From the NCBI RefSeq assembly GCF_001761385.1, contig NZ_CP017476.1:609501-673500 (forward strand): a DNA stretch of 64,000 bases, read 5' to 3'. Of this stretch, positions 49,388-59,631 are shown in pieces. The first letter of the stretch is position 1. The number at the start of each line of letters is the position of its first letter. The position numbers and the translations under genes were made by a program. Below the pieces are notes generated by a model. The model worked only from the letters and a program-made list of their open reading frames with translations. It did no database searches and was not told the origin of the DNA. This DNA is from Hydrogenophaga crassostreae (GTDB lineage: Bacteria; Pseudomonadota; Gammaproteobacteria; Burkholderiales; Burkholderiaceae_C).

Positions 49388-50841
49388 ACAGCATGTTCTT
49401 AGGTATCGACGTCGGCACATCTGAGGTCAAGGTTCTGCTTCTGGCCAGCGACCACCAGGTGGTGGCGGTGGCGGGCAGCGCGCTCTCCGTTTCGCGCCCG
49501 CATCCCGGCCACAGCGAACAGGCGCCGCAAGACTGGTGGGCGGCTGCGCGCAAAGCGCTGGGGCAACTGCGCTTGTCGCACCCCGCCGAGATGGCGGCCG
49601 TGCAGGGCATTGGCCTGTCGGGCCAGATGCACGGGGCGGTGCTTCTGGACGCGAACGATCAAGTTTTACGACCTGCCATCCTGTGGAACGACACACGTTG
49701 TGCCGCCGAGTGCAGCGAGATGATGGCCGAAATGCCCGAGCTGGCCGACCTCGGCGGCAGTCTGGCGATGCCTGGGTTCACCGCGCCCAAGCTGCGCTGG
49801 GTCGCCAGACATGAGCCCGCCATTTTTAAGCAGGTGGCCAAGGTGCTGCTGCCCAAAGACCATGTGCGCCTGATGTTGACCGGCGAGCATGTGACCGACA
49901 TGTCGGACGCCAGCGGCACGCTGTGGCTGGATGTGCGCCAGCGCCAGTGGTCCGATGCGCTGCTGGCCTTGACCGGCATGACGCGCGACCAGATGCCGCG
50001 GCTGGTGGAGGGCAGCGAGCCCGGTGGTCGTCTGTTGCCCGAGGTCGCGGCCGAACTGGGGCTGCCCGCGGGCATCGTCGTGGCCGGTGGCGCCGGGGAC
50101 AACGCGTCGAGCGCGGTGGGCATGGGCGCGGTGCAACCCGGGCAGGGCTTTCTGTCGCTGGGCACCAGCGGCGTGCTGTTCGTGGTCACGCCCAGCTACC
50201 AGCCCAATGCCGCCAGCGCCACCCATGCTTTTTGCCATGCGTTGCCAGGCCAATGGCACCAGATGAGCGTGATGCTGTCGGCCGCGAGTGCCTTGCAGTG
50301 GGTCGCCGATTTGCTGGGCGCGGCGAACGCCGGTGAAGTGGCCGACAAAGCCGCCGCATTGGGCCTGCAAGACCGGGCCGCTTCACCCCTCTTCTTGCCT
50401 TACCTCGGCGGCGAGCGCACGCCGCACAACAGCGCCAACCTGCGCGGCAGCTTCCATGGCTTGAGCTTTGACACCGATGCGGCCCGCTTGGGCTACTCGG
50501 TGATCGAAGGCGTGAGCTTCGGCCTGCGCGACGGGCTGGCCGCCTTGAACGCAGCGGGCAGCGAGGTCACCCGGTTGTCGCTGGTGGGCGGCGGCGCGCG
50601 CAGTGCGTTTTGGGCGCAGCTGCTGGCCAGTGCTTTGAACATCGAAATCGTGACCCATGCGGACTCCACGGTGGGCGGTGCCCTGGGTGCGGCGCGCCTG
50701 GCCTGGCTGGCCACCGGTGCGTCATTGAGCGCGGTGTGCGTGCCGCCCGCGGTGGTGGCGAGCTACCAACCCCTTCCAGACGAGCAAGCGCTGTTGGCAC
50801 CGCGCCATGCCCGATTTCACCACCTGTACCGGGCCGACTGA
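49384..50841 (+). CDS. xylB: Xylulokinase XylB
   Basis: A 485-residue FGGY-family kinase phosphorylating D-xylulose to xylulose-5-phosphate. Landmarks are the N-terminal FLGIDVGTSEVKVLLL, GLSGQMHGAVLLD (the substrate-specific MHG motif), GGAGDNASSAVGMG and LVGGGARSAFWAQLLA. Cytoplasmic; translationally coupled to xylR. Confidence 0.96.
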   Translation: MNSMFLGIDVGTSEVKVLLLASDHQVVAVAGSALSVSRPHPGHSEQAPQDWWAAARKALGQLRLSHPAEMAAVQGIGLSGQMHGAVLLDANDQVLRPAILWNDTRCAAECSEMMAEMPELADLGGSLAMPGFTAPKLRWVARHEPAIFKQVAKVLLPKDHVRLMLTGEHVTDMSDASGTLWLDVRQRQWSDALLALTGMTRDQMPRLVEGSEPGGRLLPEVAAELGLPAGIVVAGGAGDNASSAVGMGAVQPGQGFLSLGTSGVLFVVTPSYQPNAASATHAFCHALPGQWHQMSVMLSAASALQWVADLLGAANAGEVADKAAALGLQDRAASPLFLPYLGGERTPHNSANLRGSFHGLSFDTDAARLGYSVIEGVSFGLRDGLAALNAAGSEVTRLSLVGGGARSAFWAQLLASALNIEIVTHADSTVGGALGAARLAWLATGASLSAVCVPPAVVASYQPLPDEQALLAPRHARFHHLYRAD

Positions 50842-50877
50842 GCGGCCTGCTGACCTGTTTTTACCGAGACCACTTCC

Positions 50878-52191
50878 ATGACAACCTACTTCTCCGAGAT
50901 CAACCCCGTTGCCTTCGAAGGCAAAGATTCCCTCAACCCGCTGGCCTTCAAGTGGTACGACAAAAACCGTGTGGTGCTGGGCAAGTCGATGGCGGAGCAC
51001 CTGCGGTTTGCCGCCTGCTATTGGCACAGCTTCTGCTGGAACGGCTCCGACCCCTTTGGGGGCGACAGCTTTCTGCGTCCGTGGCAACTGATGGCCGATC
51101 CCATGGCCGGTGCCAAGGCCAAGGCCGATGCGGCGTTCGAGTTTTTCGCCAAACTGGGCGCGCCCTATTACTGCTTCCACGACCGCGATGTGGCGCCCGA
51201 AGGCAGCACCCCGCGCGAGAGCGTCAATTTCTTTCACGAGATGGTGGATGTGCTCGGCGACAAGCAGGTCGAGACCGGCATGAAGCTGCTCTGGGGCACC
51301 GCCAATCTGTTCAGCCACCGCCGTTTCATGTCGGGCGCTTCCACCAACCCCAGCCCCGAGATTTTCGGTCTGGCCGCTTTGCAGGTGAGAGAAGCCATGG
51401 ACGCCACCCTCAAGCTGGGCGGTGAAAACTACGTGCTCTGGGGCGGCCGAGAAGGCTATGAGACCCTGCTCAACACCCGCATGGGACAAGAGCTGGACCA
51501 GATGGGGCGCTTTCTCAACATGGTGGTGGAATACAAGCACAAGATCGGCTTCAAGGGCACCATCCTGATCGAACCCAAGCCGCGCGAACCCACCAAGCAC
51601 CAATACGATTTCGACACCGCCACGGTCTATGGTTTCCTCAGCCGCTACGGTCTGGAGAAAGAAATCAAGGTCAACATCGAGGCCAACCACGCCACGCTGT
51701 CGGGCCACAGCTTCGAGCACGAAGTGGCCACGGCTCTGGACCTCGGCGTGTTCGGCTCCATCGACATGAACCGCGGCGACATGCAATGCGGCTGGGACAC
51801 CGACCAGTTTCCCAACAACGTGGCCGAGTCGGCTTTGGTGCTGTATCTGATTCTGAAAGGCGGCGGGTTCACCACCGGCGGGCTGAACTTCGATTCGAAA
51901 GTGCGCCGCCAGTCCATCGACCCCGCCGATCTGTTCCACGGCCACGTCGGGGGCATGGACGTCTCCGCGCGGGCCTTGCTGGTCGCTGAAAAGATGATCA
52001 ACGACGACCGCCTGGGCCAACATGTGGACGCGCGCTATGCGGGCTGGGCCACGCCCGCCGGGCAAGAGATCCTGACGGGCCAGCTGAGCCTGGGCCAGCT
52101 GGCCGATCAGGTGTTGAACCGCAACCAGGACACCTTGCCGGTCTCCGGCCGCCAGGAGTATCTGGAGAACCTGGTGAACAGCTACCTTTGA
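50878..52191 (+). CDS. xylA: Xylose isomerase XylA
   Basis: A 437-residue TIM-barrel isomerase converting xylose to xylulose. Catalytic and metal motifs are FHDRDVAPEG (catalytic His and Asp), WGGREGYETL, EPKPREPTKHQYDFD and NIEANHATLSGHSFEHE. The length is that of the class II enzyme. It completes the isomerase route with XylB. It lies 36 bp after xylB. Confidence 0.97.
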   Translation: MTTYFSEINPVAFEGKDSLNPLAFKWYDKNRVVLGKSMAEHLRFAACYWHSFCWNGSDPFGGDSFLRPWQLMADPMAGAKAKADAAFEFFAKLGAPYYCFHDRDVAPEGSTPRESVNFFHEMVDVLGDKQVETGMKLLWGTANLFSHRRFMSGASTNPSPEIFGLAALQVREAMDATLKLGGENYVLWGGREGYETLLNTRMGQELDQMGRFLNMVVEYKHKIGFKGTILIEPKPREPTKHQYDFDTATVYGFLSRYGLEKEIKVNIEANHATLSGHSFEHEVATALDLGVFGSIDMNRGDMQCGWDTDQFPNNVAESALVLYLILKGGGFTTGGLNFDSKVRRQSIDPADLFHGHVGGMDVSARALLVAEKMINDDRLGQHVDARYAGWATPAGQEILTGQLSLGQLADQVLNRNQDTLPVSGRQEYLENLVNSYL

Positions 52192-52200
52192 GTTTTCAGC

Positions 52201-52220
52201 TGCCCGGTTTAGGCCGGGCA
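52201..52220. other. Hairpin between xylA and the oxidoreductase gene
   Basis: TGCCCGG-N6-CCGGGCA, a perfect 7-bp stem 9 bp after xylA, with no T run. It is more likely an mRNA processing or stabilising hairpin than a terminator. Confidence 0.5.
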
Positions 52221-52259
52221 ATGGTTGAAAATGCCCGCAGCGTTACCACTGGAGATGTG

Positions 52260-53264
52260 ATGAAACCCGTTGTCTGGGGTGTGTTGAGCACCGCCAAAAT
52301 CGGCATGGAGAAGGTGTTGCCGGCGATGTTGAGCAGCCCGTTGGTGGAGCTGCGCGCCATCGCTTCGCGCTCGACGCCGTCTGCGCAGGCAGCGGCCAAG
52401 ACCCTCGGCATTCCGGTGGCCTATGGCTCCTATGAAGCTTTGTTGGCCGATCCCGAGATCGAGGCGATTTACAACCCCTTGCCCAACCATTTGCACGTGC
52501 CCCTGACGTTGCAGGCGGCCGCGGCGGGCAAACATGTCTTGTGCGAAAAACCGGTGGCCATGACGGCCGCCGAGGCCATGACCCTGCGCGAAGCGGCGAC
52601 GCAGGTGCACATCGAAGAAGCCTTCATGGTGCGTCACCATCCACAATGGCAGCGGGTTCGGGAATGGTTGCGTGCGGGCCGCATCGGCACCCCTCGCACG
52701 GTACAGACCTTTTTCTCTTACTTCAACGACGATCCGGGCAATATCCGCAACATGCCGGGCATCGGCGGCGGCGCCCTGTACGACATCGGGTGTTACGCCG
52801 TGCTCAGCGCCCGCCATGTGTTCGAGGCTGAGCCGCAGCGCGCTGTGTCGCTGATCGACCGCGATCCGGTGCTGGGCACCGACCGGACCAGCAGCGCGCT
52901 GCTTGATTTTGGCGGCGGCCGCCAGGCCACCTTCACCGTGTCGACCCAAAGCTGCAAGTTCCAGCGGGTGCAAATCGTGGGCACGCAAGGGCGGATTGAA
53001 ATTGCCATTCCGTTCAACGCGCCGCAGGGCGGAGCCATGCGCATTTCGCTCGACGATGGCGGTGCCGTGGATGGCAGTCAAATCGCACACGAAACCCTGC
53101 CCCAGGCTGACCAGTACCGGCTGCAAGCCGAAGCCTTTTCACGCAAGGTGCGCGAGCAGGCCCAACCGACCACTGAGTCACTGGACGATGCCATTGCGCA
53201 AGCGCGGGTGATAGACGCTCTGTGGCAATCCGAACGCAGCAACCGCTGGGAGCCAGTCGCATAA
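52260..53264 (+). CDS. Gfo/Idh/MocA-family oxidoreductase of the xylose operon
   Basis: A 334-residue NAD(P)-dependent oxidoreductase. N-terminal Rossmann domain (VVWGVLSTAKIGMEKVLPAM), the family motif CEKPVAMTAAEA near 98-109, and the C-terminal substrate domain with NMPGIGGGALYDIGCY. Members include glucose-fructose oxidoreductase and NADP xylose dehydrogenases, so oxidation of xylose or a xyloside is possible but unproven. GGAG precedes the ATG at 52260; an upstream in-frame start overlapping xylA is unlikely. Last gene of the operon. Confidence 0.88.
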   Translation: MKPVVWGVLSTAKIGMEKVLPAMLSSPLVELRAIASRSTPSAQAAAKTLGIPVAYGSYEALLADPEIEAIYNPLPNHLHVPLTLQAAAAGKHVLCEKPVAMTAAEAMTLREAATQVHIEEAFMVRHHPQWQRVREWLRAGRIGTPRTVQTFFSYFNDDPGNIRNMPGIGGGALYDIGCYAVLSARHVFEAEPQRAVSLIDRDPVLGTDRTSSALLDFGGGRQATFTVSTQSCKFQRVQIVGTQGRIEIAIPFNAPQGGAMRISLDDGGAVDGSQIAHETLPQADQYRLQAEAFSRKVREQAQPTTESLDDAIAQARVIDALWQSERSNRWEPVA

Positions 53265-53290
53265 GGGCGCTTTTGGGATCGAGAGAACAG

Positions 53291-53338
53291 ACCAAAGAAA
53301 AAGCCCCGCGAGGTTCCTCGCGGGGCTTTTTCTTTGGT
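53291..53338. terminator. Long bidirectional terminator between the xylose operon and groEL
   Basis: A perfect 23-bp inverted repeat (53291-53313 and 53316-53338) with only 2 bp between the arms, containing GCCCCGCGAGG / CCTCGCGGGGC and flanked by AAAGAAAAA / TTTTTCTTT. It serves the convergent xylose operon and groESL. A second hairpin, GTGGCATCGCCAC, lies between it and the groEL stop. Confidence 0.93.
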
Positions 53339-53466
53339 GTTCGTCAGAAAGCGAAAACGCCATCCGACGCAGCATGAGGTGCCAGGCCAAGGCGCAAGGG
53401 CGCAGACAGTGGCATCGCCACGGCAAGCCCTTGCAACGCCGGCATGGCGCCTCAGGCAAGGAGCAA

Positions 53467-55113
<1,647 letters not shown>

Positions 55114-55192
55114 GTTGAATACTCCTAAGATTTAAACGGTTGCCGAAACAGGTGGTCGCGCGCGAAGCGCGCCAACACACCGGTTGTGCAAA

Positions 55193-55486
55193 TTACTTGC
55201 CTTCAACGACTGCGAACAGGTCGTCTTCTTTCATGACCAACAGCTCATCGCCGGCCACTTTGACGGTCTGGCCGCTGTACTTGCCAAACAGAACGCGGTC
55301 ACCGACCTTGACGTTCATGGGCAACAGGTCGCCTTTGTCGTTTTTCTTGCCTGGACCAACGGCCAGGACTTCGCCCTGGTCTGGCTTCTCGGCAGCAGCG
55401 TCAGGGATGAAGATGCCAGAGGCGGTTTTGGTTTCGCTGTCAATACGCTTGACGATCACGCGATCGGCGAGTGGACGAAGGTTCAT
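55193..55486 (-). CDS. groES: Co-chaperonin GroES
   Basis: A 97-residue GroES with N-terminal MNLRPLADRVIVKRID, the mobile loop around ETKTASGIFIPDAA, and the roof region VGPGKKNDKG. AGGAG precedes the ATG at 55486. First gene of the operon; 79 bp separate it from groEL. Confidence 0.98.
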   Translation of the reverse strand: MNLRPLADRVIVKRIDSETKTASGIFIPDAAAEKPDQGEVLAVGPGKKNDKGDLLPMNVKVGDRVLFGKYSGQTVKVAGDELLVMKEDDLFAVVEGK

Positions 55487-55590
55487 TGTTTCTCCTGAGA
55501 TAGAACAGTGGATAAAGAAAAGCTCACTCACGGCGGCGAAGCGACTCTGATGGGCCGTTTCAGCGCCTGATGATCGAAGTGGGGATGGTG

Positions 55591-55617
55591 TTAGCACTCA
55601 TCCCCAACGAGTGCTAA
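55591..55617. promoter_or_regulatory. CIRCE element (HrcA operator)
   Basis: TTAGCACTC-N9-GAGTGCTAA, an exact match to the CIRCE consensus, 105 bp before groES. It predicts repression of groESL by HrcA, whose gene is not in the window. Confidence 0.97.
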
Positions 55618-55644
55618 TGATAAGGGCGTCCCGCCAGATTTCAA
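55617..55644 (-). promoter_or_regulatory. groESL promoter next to CIRCE
   Basis: On the minus strand TTGAAA (55639-55644), 16-bp spacer, TATCAT (55617-55622). The -10 box touches the CIRCE element, so HrcA binding would block the start site. The CTTGAAAT -35 also resembles a heat-shock sigma-32 -35, but the sigma-32 -10 is not convincing. Confidence 0.7.
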
Positions 55645-55709
55645 GAGCAGGAGGCCATTTATCCCGCCCGAGGGACGAAATCGGGCTGATAAAGGGGTCC
55701 GGCCTCGCC

Positions 55710-56507
55710 TCAGAAATGGGCTAGGTAGCCGCCATCCACCACCAAAGTCTGGCCAGTCACATAGCTGGCGGCCCGGCTGGCCAGAAAAACCGCAGCGCCA
55801 GCGATTTCTTCGGGTTGGCCCCAGCGGCCGAGCGAGGTGCGCTGCTGCAGCCAGGCCTGGGTTTGCGGGTCATCGACCATGGCGGCGTTGGCTTCGGTGG
55901 CGAAATAGCCGGGCGCGATGGCGTTGACGTTGATGCCATGGGGGCCGAGTTCGGCAGCCAGCGCGCGGGTCATGGCGGCCAGGCCACCTTTGGCTGTTGT
56001 GTAGGCTGCGTCACCAGCGCGGGCGATGGGCCCGGCGATGGAGGTGATGTTGATGATGCGCCCTCCGCCTTGAGCGCGCATGGGCGTGGCAACCTCGCGG
56101 CAGAGCGTCCAGGCAGACACCAGGTTGGTCTCCAGCATCGAGCGCAACGCATCGGCCGGCAGGCCATCCAGAGTTTGCCTTCGGCGTTGGCCCACGTTGT
56201 TGATGAGGATGTCGAAACGCTGGTCGGTTTGCAGGATGTGGGCGATGGCCCGCTGGGTCGCGGTTTCGTCGGCCACATCGAATGGCAGAGCCAGAGCCTG
56301 CCCGCCGAGCGCTGCTTGCGTGCGGTTGCAGAGGGAGGTAGCCGCTTCTAGCGCCAGCGGGTCGCGCCCGTTGAGCCAGACCCGGGCACCTTGATCTACC
56401 AGAGCTTTCGCCATCTCGAGCCCCAGCCCGCGGCTGGCGCCGGTCACCAGTGCCGTCTGCCCTTGCAGGCTGAACAGGTTTTGGGGTGTGGCTTTTTGGG
56501 AATTCAC
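55710..56507 (-). CDS. SDR-family oxidoreductase (gluconate 5-dehydrogenase-like)
   Basis: A 265-residue short-chain dehydrogenase: cofactor loop TGASRGLG (22-29), NNVG near 103-106, catalytic S156, Y169 and K173 (YTTAK), and the typical ending GQTLVVDGGYLAHF. It is closest in pattern to gluconate 5-dehydrogenase and other classical SDRs acting on sugar acids, so the substrate is not certain. The start is GTG. A terminator for the next gene upstream lies at 56630, so it probably has its own promoter. Confidence 0.85.
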   Translation of the reverse strand: MNSQKATPQNLFSLQGQTALVTGASRGLGLEMAKALVDQGARVWLNGRDPLALEAATSLCNRTQAALGGQALALPFDVADETATQRAIAHILQTDQRFDILINNVGQRRRQTLDGLPADALRSMLETNLVSAWTLCREVATPMRAQGGGRIINITSIAGPIARAGDAAYTTAKGGLAAMTRALAAELGPHGINVNAIAPGYFATEANAAMVDDPQTQAWLQQRTSLGRWGQPEEIAGAAVFLASRAASYVTGQTLVVDGGYLAHF

Positions 56508-56629
56508 GTTTCAATTATGGCCCGCGACCATCCGAGGCATTGGCATGGCTGGGCGCAACGCAGAAATGGCTTCCGTCCAACACGGTCTGACCTGCACACG
56601 GCTGTGCCGATGCGCTTGTTCTTGGATGG

Positions 56630-56664
56630 AAAAAAGCGCGAGGGCCTCTGCAGGCGCCTCGCGC
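56630..56664 (-). terminator. Intrinsic terminator after the large DUF5648 lipoprotein gene
   Basis: On the minus strand: GCGCGAGG (56657-56664), paired with CCTCGCGC (56636-56643), followed by a six-T run. It stops the transcript of the lipoprotein gene about 100 bp after its stop codon. A second, weaker dyad (GGGCCCAC...GTGGGCC, about 56695-56745) lies between them. Confidence 0.85.
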
Positions 56665-56760
56665 AGTCTGGTTTTGCAATGGAATCGACCAGAAAGGCCC
56701 ACGTTGAATACCGTCGATGACAGGTCCTGTGGGCCCTTTTTTCAAGACACCTTCACGGCA

Positions 56761-59631
56761 TCAAGGAGCGAGCACATTGCCGCTGACAAACTCAACCTGG
56801 GTCTCGTCCGTGGTGAGCACCTTCTGGTTCCAGACCGAGTAGAAACGGCTGCCGTCCGGGTTGGTGACGTTTTGCGACTCATAAGCTGACTCTTGATCGC
56901 CCCAGTACACACCTTGCACGGCAGAGAGTTTGACCACGGGGGCAAAGCTCGCGGCCGAGTCCCGGCTCACCGTGATGAATTCGCCGAGATCCTGTCCACC
57001 CGCCGGATCGTAAGGTGACACGTTGGTCTGGGTCCCCCAGGCCAGGTACACCACGTTGGCGTTCTGGCAGTCGGCCGGGTTGGTCGTGCTGGCGTCTGCC
57101 GGATTCCCGGTCGGGCATGAGGTCTGGTTGCTCTTGGGGGTACCGAAGATACGTGGCTCGCGAACATTGATGCCCTTGTTCGTGATGTTGGTGACGTTCT
57201 TGGGATTGTCCCAGCCCGTGGTCATGTTGAATCGACGGATCCAGAAGTTGTAGTTGTCCAAGCCTGCCCAGAGTTTCACCAGGTCGCCGGTGTAGTTGTA
57301 GCCGATCCACATGTCTTCGCCACGCAACACACCACGGTGGGCCAGCGCGTTTTCGGTGTAGTTCAGCTCGGTGTTGTCGGTCAGGTTGGCCACGGTCGCC
57401 GTGGGCGCCTTGCTGCTGATGTTGTCGCCTTTGGTGCTGGTCAAGCCGATCGCGGTCGCATAGTCCGACGTGGCACAGTTGGCGTCCACGGCGGGCAGCA
57501 AGTTGGCGGGTTGCAGCCCACCCATGCCCCGTCGCACACGGATGTCCGACGGACCACCTTTGTCATACGAGCCTTCTTTCCAGAAGATGCCGATCTGGAT
57601 GCCACCCGTGCCGGCATCGGTCGGGCTTTGCGTCAGAAAGCGAACACGCCTGGCATTCTTGGAGGGGTCGCTGATGATGCAACCGGCTTTGCCAGCGGCT
57701 GTGGCCGGGACGGTGGCATACGGAAACGCGTGGTATCGGACGAACTTGCCATCGTCCAGGCCGTTGGAGCCCTTGGTCTCTTCGTACGCGACGATGGTTG
57801 TGGAGCCCACCATGCCGATGTTGGGGCGTGCCGCTCCGGTCTGACCTTTTTCGATCGAGCTTTCAGGTACGTTGGTGCCAGAGCCGTCGTAGATGTAGTT
57901 CACCGAACCGTTGATCCCGTACTGGTTTGTCCAGTTGTCAGTCAGGCGTTGGCTGGGTCGCAGGTTGTAGTAGGTCGTGTTGTATTCGGCGCCAGGTGCC
58001 GGTGCCGGTGTCTGGGTCAGGTCGACGGTGGCGTAGCTGTACCAGACATCGGTGCCGCCATTGACGTTGGCGCCGGAGGCGCCATCGCCCGGACCATCGG
58101 CCTCGCCCAGTGCCAAGCCTTGCGGGTCTTCCTGCCATGAATAGACGATCTGGCCCTTGTTGTAGCTGGCGCTGCTGGTGTCGGTGCTGATGCTGCCGCT
58201 GCTGGCATCCTGGATCGCATCACGCTCACCGGAGCTCAACTGTTTGGCCGGACTCCAACTGGTGCCTTTGGTGGTCGAATAAGACGTCCAGGCGCACGAG
58301 AATGGAATCACGCGGTCATTGCGTTCCAGGTACCTGACGGCGCGTTGCACCGGGAGTTCGATCGCTGCGGTCGAGGGATCTCCGTCTGGGCAGTACTTGC
58401 TGACCCAGGTCAGCGTGATGATCGGGCCGGTGGTCTTGATGTTGGCCTTGTCGATGTCGCCTGGATAGGTGCCGGGATTGCCCAGCGTGCCACGCCAGTC
58501 AAAGGAGCCCGTGCTCTGCATCAGCGCAGATTTGGACACGTTGATGGGCGCAGACCAGTCCGCAAAGAGGTTGCAGGTTTTGGTGGCTGATGGCTTGCAG
58601 GTTTTCACAAAAATGTCTCGAGCCGGCCTTTCGTTTTGGCCCTTGACGTCGTACACCATGCCAGCCCCATCGGGCGCATCGCCATAAGCCACGACCAAGG
58701 TACCGTCACCTTGACGCTGGATTTTGGGCTTGTCGCCCAGGATGCCATTGTTCAGTTTGATGGGCGTCTCGACGAAGACTTCGTTGGGTGCCGCAATCGG
58801 GGTGTGGAACGCCACGCCCTCGAACGCGAAGATGGCCGAATAGTTGGCCACGATCGCCTCTTTTTCCGCTTCCGAGCCTGTCCAGAGGTATGAGCCGTTC
58901 AGGATGTTCCTGAAGCGGTAAACCGGACTGAAGCCCGATCCCGCTGAGCTACTTGAATACCAGGCGGCGCCGTCCAACGTGAAAGTGGCCGACAAGTTGT
59001 CGACGATGGCCTGCTTTTCGGTCGGGCTGATGGTGTAGATATACGAACCAGTGGCATTGTTTCGGAACCGGTAGACAGGCGAAAGTCCCCAGTTGGATTC
59101 CGAGGATCCGTGCATGGCCGTACCTTCGCGAATCCAGGTGGGCTGCTGGCTGGTAATGGTGGCAATTTCAGCAGGACTCGCGGTGTAGAAGTAGCCGCTT
59201 GGGGTGCGAAAGCGGACCACAGGCCTGTACAGCGGTGTGGTTCCAAGTTTTTGCCCCAGGACCTTGCGGGTTGCATTGGCCATCCAGTCGGAGACTTCCT
59301 CGGCGAGCTTGGCGACCGACATTTCCTCGTCTGCGGTATAGGAGAGAACCGCTGGGTTTTGCTCCAGTTCCAGCGCAGCCTGGGCCTCTTGTTCTTTCGG
59401 CAGCTGACCGTTGGGGAATTGCGCTGCCAGGCCTTCCAGGATGCTGGCCACAGGCGCTTGCTCAGATGAGGGTGAGGGTGAGGTGGTCTCTTCGATGGCA
59501 AACCGGCTCAGGGGTGCATCGTCTTGTTGGCCGCCGCCGCACGCGGTCAACGCCGCCAAGGCAACGCAACTCAAGAGCATTCTGGTGGGGTAATGCCGTG
59601 TTTGGACCCGCGGATTTTTGAGAACTCTCAT
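56761..59631 (-). CDS. Large lipoprotein: three DUF5648 repeats plus a beta-propeller-like region
   Basis: A 956-residue probable lipoprotein with lipobox LTAC31 and the same CGGG start of the mature protein as the tandem family at 6-12 kb. Residues 50-130 are acidic with an Ala-rich helix. Three DUF5648 repeats follow (about 138-176, 186-226 and 237-276; pattern PVYRFRN..TGSYIYTxSPTEK). Residues 285-956 are a long region with exo-sialidase/BNR-like features (many ITLTWVSKY, IVYSWQEDP, VYLAWGTQT and Trp-rich strands, several Cys pairs) and no assigned enzyme. AAGGAG precedes the ATG at 59631. The C-terminal region may match large surface proteins of the choice-of-anchor type, but I could not confirm this. 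Confidence 0.8.
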   Translation of the reverse strand: MRVLKNPRVQTRHYPTRMLLSCVALAALTACGGGQQDDAPLSRFAIEETTSPSPSSEQAPVASILEGLAAQFPNGQLPKEQEAQAALELEQNPAVLSYTADEEMSVAKLAEEVSDWMANATRKVLGQKLGTTPLYRPVVRFRTPSGYFYTASPAEIATITSQQPTWIREGTAMHGSSESNWGLSPVYRFRNNATGSYIYTISPTEKQAIVDNLSATFTLDGAAWYSSSSAGSGFSPVYRFRNILNGSYLWTGSEAEKEAIVANYSAIFAFEGVAFHTPIAAPNEVFVETPIKLNNGILGDKPKIQRQGDGTLVVAYGDAPDGAGMVYDVKGQNERPARDIFVKTCKPSATKTCNLFADWSAPINVSKSALMQSTGSFDWRGTLGNPGTYPGDIDKANIKTTGPIITLTWVSKYCPDGDPSTAAIELPVQRAVRYLERNDRVIPFSCAWTSYSTTKGTSWSPAKQLSSGERDAIQDASSGSISTDTSSASYNKGQIVYSWQEDPQGLALGEADGPGDGASGANVNGGTDVWYSYATVDLTQTPAPAPGAEYNTTYYNLRPSQRLTDNWTNQYGINGSVNYIYDGSGTNVPESSIEKGQTGAARPNIGMVGSTTIVAYEETKGSNGLDDGKFVRYHAFPYATVPATAAGKAGCIISDPSKNARRVRFLTQSPTDAGTGGIQIGIFWKEGSYDKGGPSDIRVRRGMGGLQPANLLPAVDANCATSDYATAIGLTSTKGDNISSKAPTATVANLTDNTELNYTENALAHRGVLRGEDMWIGYNYTGDLVKLWAGLDNYNFWIRRFNMTTGWDNPKNVTNITNKGINVREPRIFGTPKSNQTSCPTGNPADASTTNPADCQNANVVYLAWGTQTNVSPYDPAGGQDLGEFITVSRDSAASFAPVVKLSAVQGVYWGDQESAYESQNVTNPDGSRFYSVWNQKVLTTDETQVEFVSGNVLAP

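Noticed and set aside
52201..52220. Terminator after xylA
   Set aside because: The stem is good but lacks a T run, and the next gene follows with a good ribosome-binding site.
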